From: Tissierellia bacterium
GTDB lineage: Bacteria; Bacillota; Clostridia; Tissierellales; Peptoniphilaceae
Length of the DNA: 50,133 nucleotides
Direction of reading: 5' to 3'
NCBI GenBank assembly: GCA_012728755.1
Contig: JAAYEL010000044.1
Coordinates: 1 to 50,133, forward strand
This document shows positions 42,394 through 50,133 of the stretch, piece by piece. Below the pieces are notes generated by a model. That model made no database searches and had not been told where the DNA came from. It saw only the letters and a list, made by a program, of their open reading frames with translations. The first letter of the stretch is position 1. Every line of letters begins with the position of its first letter. Position numbers and translations under genes: made by a program.

Positions 42394-43557
42394 ATGAAAA
42401 AAATAGTAGCATTATTTGGAAAAAATTTAGATGAGATTAAAGAAGAATTAAAAATAGTTGAAAACTATAAAATCGATATCGTAGAGATTAGGGCAGACTA
42501 TCTAGAAGATAGAGGTCTTTCTAATCTAGCTGATATAGTAAGCCAAATTAAGAATTATGAAAATCTAGAAATCATGCTTACGCTTAGATCTAAAAGAGAA
42601 GGCGGTGGGTTTGTAGGGCTTGATTATGCAGAAAGAATTCTTTCGTATTTAGATTTAAATATTGACTATATCGATATTCAGGTGAATGAATTGAGTGATC
42701 AAACTCTTCATGAACTTATAGAGTACGCGCAAAAAAGAGAGATTAAGACTATATTTTCGGTTCACGATATGGGTAGAGCTATCACAAAAGGTATATTTAG
42801 ACATTACTTTGATAAAGCAAAGAAGTTTGATGCCGATATAGTAAAAATTGTTGATATGCCACAAAATATCGGTGAGGTAATAGCCAAGCTTGAATTTTCC
42901 GGCAAGTATCAAAATAGTAAAAAGCCTGCACTTATTTCTATATCAATGGGTGGCTTAGGTAAGATATCAAGATACGAGACAAATATCTACAAACCTTCAT
43001 ATACATTTATCAACATTAATGATGATATAGAAATTGGTCAGATAAGAATTGAAGAGATGGATACAATACTTTCTCAAAAAACCGATATAAATTTCTATAC
43101 ATCGATGAATACTATAATAGGCAAGATTTTTATATATTCAAATCTAAAGGGAGTTAGCGAGATAACTTTTGATACCATTAGACATAAGGCAGGAGTTATG
43201 GATATCGAATATGAGGATGCTATATTAAGAGAAGCAAAGATACAACTAGAGGAATATTTTACAAAAGAAAGAAAAGAATTTGAGGTTAAGCTTTCATATA
43301 AGGCAAGTGATTTTGACTATAGTTGCTATGATGAACTAAAAAAAGTCGAGTATGGCGAAGTTATTAGCTATAAAGAGCTGGCAGAGAGAGCAGGCTATGA
43401 GAATGCTCAAAGAGCTTGTGGAAATGCTATGGCTAAAAACCTAATTCCTATCTTTATACCATGTCATAGGGTGGTAAAAACAGGTGGGGACATTGGCCAA
43501 TATACAGGAGGTTCACACAGAAAACAAATTCTTTTAGATTTAGAAAGAACCGATTGA
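42394..43557 (+). CDS. Fusion: type I 3-dehydroquinate dehydratase + O6-alkylguanine-DNA alkyltransferase
   Basis: 387 residues in one uninterrupted frame. Residues 1-228 form a type I dehydroquinase barrel with the expected residues: Glu31/Asp35 (VEIRAD), His124 (FSVHD), Schiff-base Lys151 (DIVKIVDMPQN) and Arg193 (SMGGLGKISR). Residues 232-387 form an Ogt/MGMT protein: YGEVISYKELAERAG, the helix-turn-helix Arg region, and the acceptor Cys357 in IPCHRVV. One half serves the shikimate pathway, the other repairs alkylated DNA. Both look intact. No stop or frameshift separates them. Other shikimate genes are not nearby. Confidence 0.88.
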   Translation: MKKIVALFGKNLDEIKEELKIVENYKIDIVEIRADYLEDRGLSNLADIVSQIKNYENLEIMLTLRSKREGGGFVGLDYAERILSYLDLNIDYIDIQVNELSDQTLHELIEYAQKREIKTIFSVHDMGRAITKGIFRHYFDKAKKFDADIVKIVDMPQNIGEVIAKLEFSGKYQNSKKPALISISMGGLGKISRYETNIYKPSYTFININDDIEIGQIRIEEMDTILSQKTDINFYTSMNTIIGKIFIYSNLKGVSEITFDTIRHKAGVMDIEYEDAILREAKIQLEEYFTKERKEFEVKLSYKASDFDYSCYDELKKVEYGEVISYKELAERAGYENAQRACGNAMAKNLIPIFIPCHRVVKTGGDIGQYTGGSHRKQILLDLERTD

Positions 43558-43583
43558 TACAAGCGATATAAAAGGGAGAGAAT

Positions 43584-45434
43584 ATGTCTGCAAAAGATTT
43601 AGTTAAAGTTACCTTGCTTGGGACATCTGATGTTCATGGATTCTATCAACCATGGGATTATTCAATGGATGTTGTTAGTAAAAAAGGTGGTCTATCAAGA
43701 GTTAGCACAGTATATAAAAAATTAAAAAGAGAAAACCAACATGTTTTGCTTTTAGATTGTGGAGATTTAATTCAAGGAAATAGTGCTGAGCTATTTTTAG
43801 GAATAGGGAAATATCCAGGTATAGAATCAGCCAATAAGATAGGCTATGAGATCCTAAATATGGGAAATCATGAGTTCAATTTTGGTATGGACAAACTATA
43901 TAATGTTATCACACAATTTTATGGGATTGCTATGATGGGAAATCTATATAGTAAAAATGGATTTAGGATGATGAATGGAGTTTATGTTAAACATTTTAAC
44001 GGGATAAAAATAGGATTCATATCGCTTAATACTCCACTTGTTAGGCATTTCGAAGAAAAACGTGGAAATCTTGTTAATCATGATGTGACAGATGCGGATG
44101 TTGAGTTAGCTTATCTACTTAAAGAAGTTGAGAAAGAAGAAGTAGATGCGCTGATAGGGATATTTCACATGGGAGATAAAAACGAAAATAATATACCAAA
44201 TACTGGCGTAAGGGATTTACTTTATCATGTAAAAGGGGCAGAAAAAATTGATGCCATATTTGGTGGACATATGCATCAAATTATCTCAAAGATGATGATA
44301 AAAAATACAATATTCGTTCAACCTGGCTCGACTGGTGAAGCGGTTAATAGGATTGATTTAGTATTTGATAAGACGAAAGAAAAGAAATTAGTTTCTATAG
44401 ATTCTTCTGTGATAATGATTGACGACAGCATCGAAAGTGATAAAGAAGTTGAGAAGGTATTAGAACCATATCATAATGAACTTAGAGAATATGCAAATGA
44501 ATTAGTTGGATATGTTGAAGGCCCAAGTTTAACTCCTCAAGACGAGGTGTCACAAGTGCCTCAAACTAGGATATCTGAAACGGGTGTTTCTGATTTTTAT
44601 CTTGATGTTATGCTCAAATACAGCAATGCTGATGTAGTGGCAACTCATTTAGATAATCCATATCCATATATGCCATCAGGCGAGATTAAGAGAAAGCATA
44701 TCTACAATAGCTACAGATACGCAGGTGGCGATATATCAAATTATGAGATAACGGGAAGAGATCTTAAAGACTATATGGAATGGTCGGCAGGATTTTTCAA
44801 CCAAAGTAAACAAGGCGATATCACTATAAGCTTTGATAAAGAGAGAACGGCTTTTAAGTATTCGACATTTGATATATTTGGTAATATTAAATACGATATA
44901 GACATCACTAAACCGATGGGATTTAGGATTCTAAATCTGAGAAAAATGGACGATACCCCAATCACAGATAGTGAGGTGCTAATCATTGGTCTTAATAAAT
45001 ATAGGATGGACTTTTTGACTTCACAAGAAGGTCCTCTTCATGACAGGGAATTTAAGCAAGTTTGGTCATCTATGACAAATGGTGAGTACGAGCTTAGAGG
45101 CAATAAGGTAAGAGGAACTATAAGAAATCTAGCCATGCTATATTTTCAAGATCTTCCAAATCAAACATATGTACACGATAATATCCCAAGATGGCAGGTC
45201 ATTACTTATCCGATCGAACCAGAGCTAAAAGAAAAAGCAATAGATTTAATCAATAGAGATATTATCCAATTACCTATAGGCAAAAATGGGGATGTTGATT
45301 TATCAATTTCGAAAAACATTTATGATCCGATAACCATTGCTGAATATGAAAATATCCTAACTCTATGCGAAAAATGTGCAAGTAAGATAGATATAAACAT
45401 GAGCATAGTGGATGTTGTTCAATTAATCGAATAG
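43584..45434 (+). CDS. 5'-nucleotidase/cyclic-phosphodiesterase family metallophosphatase
   Basis: 616 residues. The calcineurin-like N-terminal domain has GTSDVHGFYQPWD, LLDCGDLIQGN, NMGNHEFNFGMD and FGGHMHQ, binding two metals. The C-terminal 5'-nucleotidase domain begins near 330 (SETGVSDFYLDVMLKYSNADV). There is no signal peptide or wall anchor, so unlike many relatives it should act in the cytosol, as YunD-type proteins do. It is probably a nucleotide phosphohydrolase of undefined specificity. Confidence 0.87.
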   Translation: MSAKDLVKVTLLGTSDVHGFYQPWDYSMDVVSKKGGLSRVSTVYKKLKRENQHVLLLDCGDLIQGNSAELFLGIGKYPGIESANKIGYEILNMGNHEFNFGMDKLYNVITQFYGIAMMGNLYSKNGFRMMNGVYVKHFNGIKIGFISLNTPLVRHFEEKRGNLVNHDVTDADVELAYLLKEVEKEEVDALIGIFHMGDKNENNIPNTGVRDLLYHVKGAEKIDAIFGGHMHQIISKMMIKNTIFVQPGSTGEAVNRIDLVFDKTKEKKLVSIDSSVIMIDDSIESDKEVEKVLEPYHNELREYANELVGYVEGPSLTPQDEVSQVPQTRISETGVSDFYLDVMLKYSNADVVATHLDNPYPYMPSGEIKRKHIYNSYRYAGGDISNYEITGRDLKDYMEWSAGFFNQSKQGDITISFDKERTAFKYSTFDIFGNIKYDIDITKPMGFRILNLRKMDDTPITDSEVLIIGLNKYRMDFLTSQEGPLHDREFKQVWSSMTNGEYELRGNKVRGTIRNLAMLYFQDLPNQTYVHDNIPRWQVITYPIEPELKEKAIDLINRDIIQLPIGKNGDVDLSISKNIYDPITIAEYENILTLCEKCASKIDINMSIVDVVQLIE

Positions 45435-45492
45435 ATATATACCTATAAGTAGTAGTTTGATATAATATAAAAGAAATTTAATGGAGGTAATT

Positions 45493-47190
45493 ATGAAATT
45501 TAAAGAATTAGAATACAAAAGACCAGATTTGGACAAGCTTTTAGTTGACTCAAATCTAGGCCTTGATAAACTTGAAAATGCAAAAACAAAAGAAGAATTT
45601 TTTGAAGCATTAAAAGACAACTATGATTTATACAAAGTATTAGGAGAGATGTCAACTATCGCATCTATAAGAAATAGTATTGATACAGCAGATGAATTCT
45701 ATGAAAAAGAAGTACAAGCATACAATGAATTTTTCCCTAAATATCAACAAGTGTCTAATAGGTTATCAAAGATTAGACTGGCTTCTCCTTTTAGAAAAGA
45801 TTTTGAAGAAAAATACGGCGACACTATTACAAAAAAAGATGAGTTAGAGAAGGATATATTCGATCCATCAATTATTGAAGATAGAGTTAAAGAAGCAGAC
45901 CTTCAACTTGAATACACAAAATTAGTAGCTTCAGCTAAGATCGATTTCCAAGGTGAACTAAGAAACTTATCACAAATGTCATCATTCTATGAATCAAAAG
46001 ATAGAGAAGTTAGAAAAGAAGCGTTTGAAAGAGTTAATGCGTGGTTCTCAGAAAACCAAGCAGAATTAGATAGACTTTATGATGAATTAGTTGCTTTAAG
46101 AACAACTATTGCTCAAAAGTTAGGCTTTAAGTCATATGACGAAGTAGCATATAAGTCTATGTCAAGAATAGGTTGGGATAAAGTGGATGCTGGCAAATAT
46201 AGAGACCAAATAGTTAAATATATCGTGCCATTAGCTACAAAACTTTATGAAGAACAAAGAGAAAGAATCGGCGTAGAAGAACTTAAATACTACGATGTAC
46301 CTCTTGATTTCCTAACAGGAAACCCAATGCCAGTTGGAGATGAACCAGTGCTTGTTGATGCTGCCCAAAAAATGTATAGAGAATTATCTAAAGAAACTGG
46401 TGAGTTTTTCGATATCATGGTAGAAAGAGATATGATGGATTTAACTACTAAAGAAGGAAAAGCTCCAGGTGGATATATGACTTCATTACCAATCACTAAA
46501 CTACCATTTATATTTTCAAACTTTAATGGAACTTCAGGTGACGTTGATGTATTGACACATGAGGCAGGACATGCATTCCAAGGATATGTAGCAAGAAATG
46601 AATATCCACCAGAAAATGCTTGGGGTCCAATGGAAATCATGGAAACACATTCAATGAGTATGGAGTATTTTACACATCCATGGATGGAATCATTCTTTGG
46701 CGATGATACTGAAAAATACTATTATTCACATGTTGTTTCTTCACTTAAATTCCTTCCTTATGGAGCAAGTATTGATGAGTTCCAAGAATGGGTTTATGAA
46801 AATCCAACAGCTACTCCACAAGAAAGAAGAGCTAAATATAGAGAACTAGAGAGAAAATATCTTCCTCATATAGACTATGATGGAAATGAATATCTTGAAA
46901 ATGGTGGAAGATGGCAAAGACAGCTTCACGTTTATCAATATCCAATGTATTACCTTGACTACACTATAGCTCAAGTAAATGCATTCCAATATTTTATCTG
47001 GGTGATGGAAGATCCAAAAGCTGCATGGGAATCTTACATGAAGCTTTGTGAGATTGGTGGAAGATATCCATTCGATCAAATCCTAGAAGAAGTGGGCCTT
47101 GATAACCCATTTAAAGAAGGAACTATGAAACCAATCGTAGAAAAATTAGAACAATATTTAGACTCACTAGATAAATCTAAAATAAAATAA
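45493..47190 (+). CDS. pepF: Oligoendopeptidase F (M3 family)
   Basis: 565 residues from ATG 45493; the earlier ATG at 45481 is part of its GGAGG ribosome site. The helical M3 fold carries the zinc motif HEAGHAFQGYVA, with the third ligand Glu in MEIMETHSMSMEYF. It is a cytosolic metallopeptidase cleaving short peptides, a natural partner for Opp import. It is monocistronic, with its own terminator. Confidence 0.94.
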   Translation: MKFKELEYKRPDLDKLLVDSNLGLDKLENAKTKEEFFEALKDNYDLYKVLGEMSTIASIRNSIDTADEFYEKEVQAYNEFFPKYQQVSNRLSKIRLASPFRKDFEEKYGDTITKKDELEKDIFDPSIIEDRVKEADLQLEYTKLVASAKIDFQGELRNLSQMSSFYESKDREVRKEAFERVNAWFSENQAELDRLYDELVALRTTIAQKLGFKSYDEVAYKSMSRIGWDKVDAGKYRDQIVKYIVPLATKLYEEQRERIGVEELKYYDVPLDFLTGNPMPVGDEPVLVDAAQKMYRELSKETGEFFDIMVERDMMDLTTKEGKAPGGYMTSLPITKLPFIFSNFNGTSGDVDVLTHEAGHAFQGYVARNEYPPENAWGPMEIMETHSMSMEYFTHPWMESFFGDDTEKYYYSHVVSSLKFLPYGASIDEFQEWVYENPTATPQERRAKYRELERKYLPHIDYDGNEYLENGGRWQRQLHVYQYPMYYLDYTIAQVNAFQYFIWVMEDPKAAWESYMKLCEIGGRYPFDQILEEVGLDNPFKEGTMKPIVEKLEQYLDSLDKSKIK

Positions 47191-47197
47191 ATATCTT

Positions 47198-47232
47198 AAC
47201 TCCCAATTGTGAATAACTTTTGGGAGTTTGTT
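47198..47232 (+). terminator. Terminator of pepF
   Basis: AACTCCCAA (47198-47206) pairs with TTGGGAGTT (47220-47228), followed by TGTT. The T run is imperfect. Confidence 0.78.
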
Positions 47233-47305
47233 CGTTTTATGGTAAAATACTAGAAAATAGATGATAAAATGTTAGAGTTGGTGGTATATATTTTACAAAA
47301 AAATA

Positions 47306-47334
47306 TTGACATCAGCTCATGGATTTGTTAGACT
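47306..47334 (+). promoter_or_regulatory. Promoter of guaB-guaA
   Basis: A perfect TTGACA (47306-47311) and a weak -10 TAGACT (47329-47334) with a 17-bp spacer. No purine riboswitch was seen in the leader. Confidence 0.65.
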
Positions 47335-47362
47335 TGATACAATTTAAAACACTTATATTTAA

Positions 47363-50045
<2,683 letters not shown>

Positions 50046-50133
50046 ACAACCCAACGAATCGAGCCTCAAATAGAGGCGAAGAAGAGTTGTAGGTAGTCTT
50101 TCTGCCAGGGTTTCGAGGCGATTGGCAAGCAAA
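50046..50133. other. Window-terminal noncoding segment, unidentified
   Basis: These 88 bases after guaA are richer in G+C than most intergenic DNA here. They contain GCCTC/GAGGC separated by AAATA, without a T run. The words TTTCGAG and CGATTGG also occur in the two repeat regions of the rplJ leader element (near 4729 and 4841). It may be the edge of a related element, cut by the window end. Confidence 0.3.

Overview
The window reads as an A+T-rich chromosome segment of an anaerobic, low-GC Gram-positive bacterium (Firmicutes/Clostridia, plausibly Tissierellia/Peptoniphilaceae). Supporting points are AGGAGG-type ribosome sites, many T-tract terminators, lipobox lipoproteins, a Cna-B surface protein with a sorting signal, an SAM-I riboswitch and the order dnaE-pfkA-pyk. 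The species assignment is an inference from gene content. Nearly all genes lie on the + strand; the exceptions are a minus-strand LemA/DUF3137 cluster and yaaA.

Layout. 1-1957: 3' part of a wall-anchored Cna-B repeat protein. 2204-5844: rpmG-secE-nusG-rplK-rplA, then rplJ-rplL behind its own promoter, an L10 leader with attenuator, and an unusual repeat-bearing structured stretch (4627-4889). Two sites resembling the 23S L1-binding helix precede rplK and rplA. 5910-6233: five evenly spaced inverted-repeat units (array 1), where rpoB would often be expected. 6687-12364: oppABCDF peptide importer. 12615-17866: livJHMGF branched-chain amino acid importer plus a CBS-ACT protein. 17893-18198: six inverted-repeat units (array 2) with the same geometry as array 1 but a different arm sequence. 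18316-20771: ArsR zinc sensor, free HMA domain and P1B-type ATPase. 20786-22179: SAM-I riboswitch and metK. 22312-23724: staphopain-like secreted cysteine protease and a small lipoprotein. 23835-27568: SPFH protein, ribbon-helix-helix protein and an ABC exporter behind a palindromic operator. 27606-29907 (minus): lemA, an unknown gene and a frameshifted DUF3137 gene. 30115-30837 (minus): yaaA. 30928-38808: tadA, dnaE, pfkA, pyk and a CofE-like ligase. 38875-41530: DUF1622, DUF1538 and a tandem PII-like protein. 41604-47190: HAD phosphatase, an AroD-Ogt fusion, a 5'-nucleotidase-like protein and pepF. 47372-50045: guaB and a guaA lacking most of its glutaminase domain.

How the parts fit. The window combines translation and core metabolism with peptide and amino acid uptake (Opp, Liv, PepF), methionine/SAM supply, zinc efflux and GMP synthesis.

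The strongest unexplained signals are: (1) the two hairpin arrays, with shared 39-nt architecture, array-specific arms and internal direct repeats at their ends; (2) the 260-bp repeat-containing element between the L10 attenuator and rplJ; (3) the guaA internal deletion; (4) the AroD-Ogt fusion; (5) the staphopain-like/lipoprotein pair. No CRISPR, tRNA, rRNA or transposase gene was seen.
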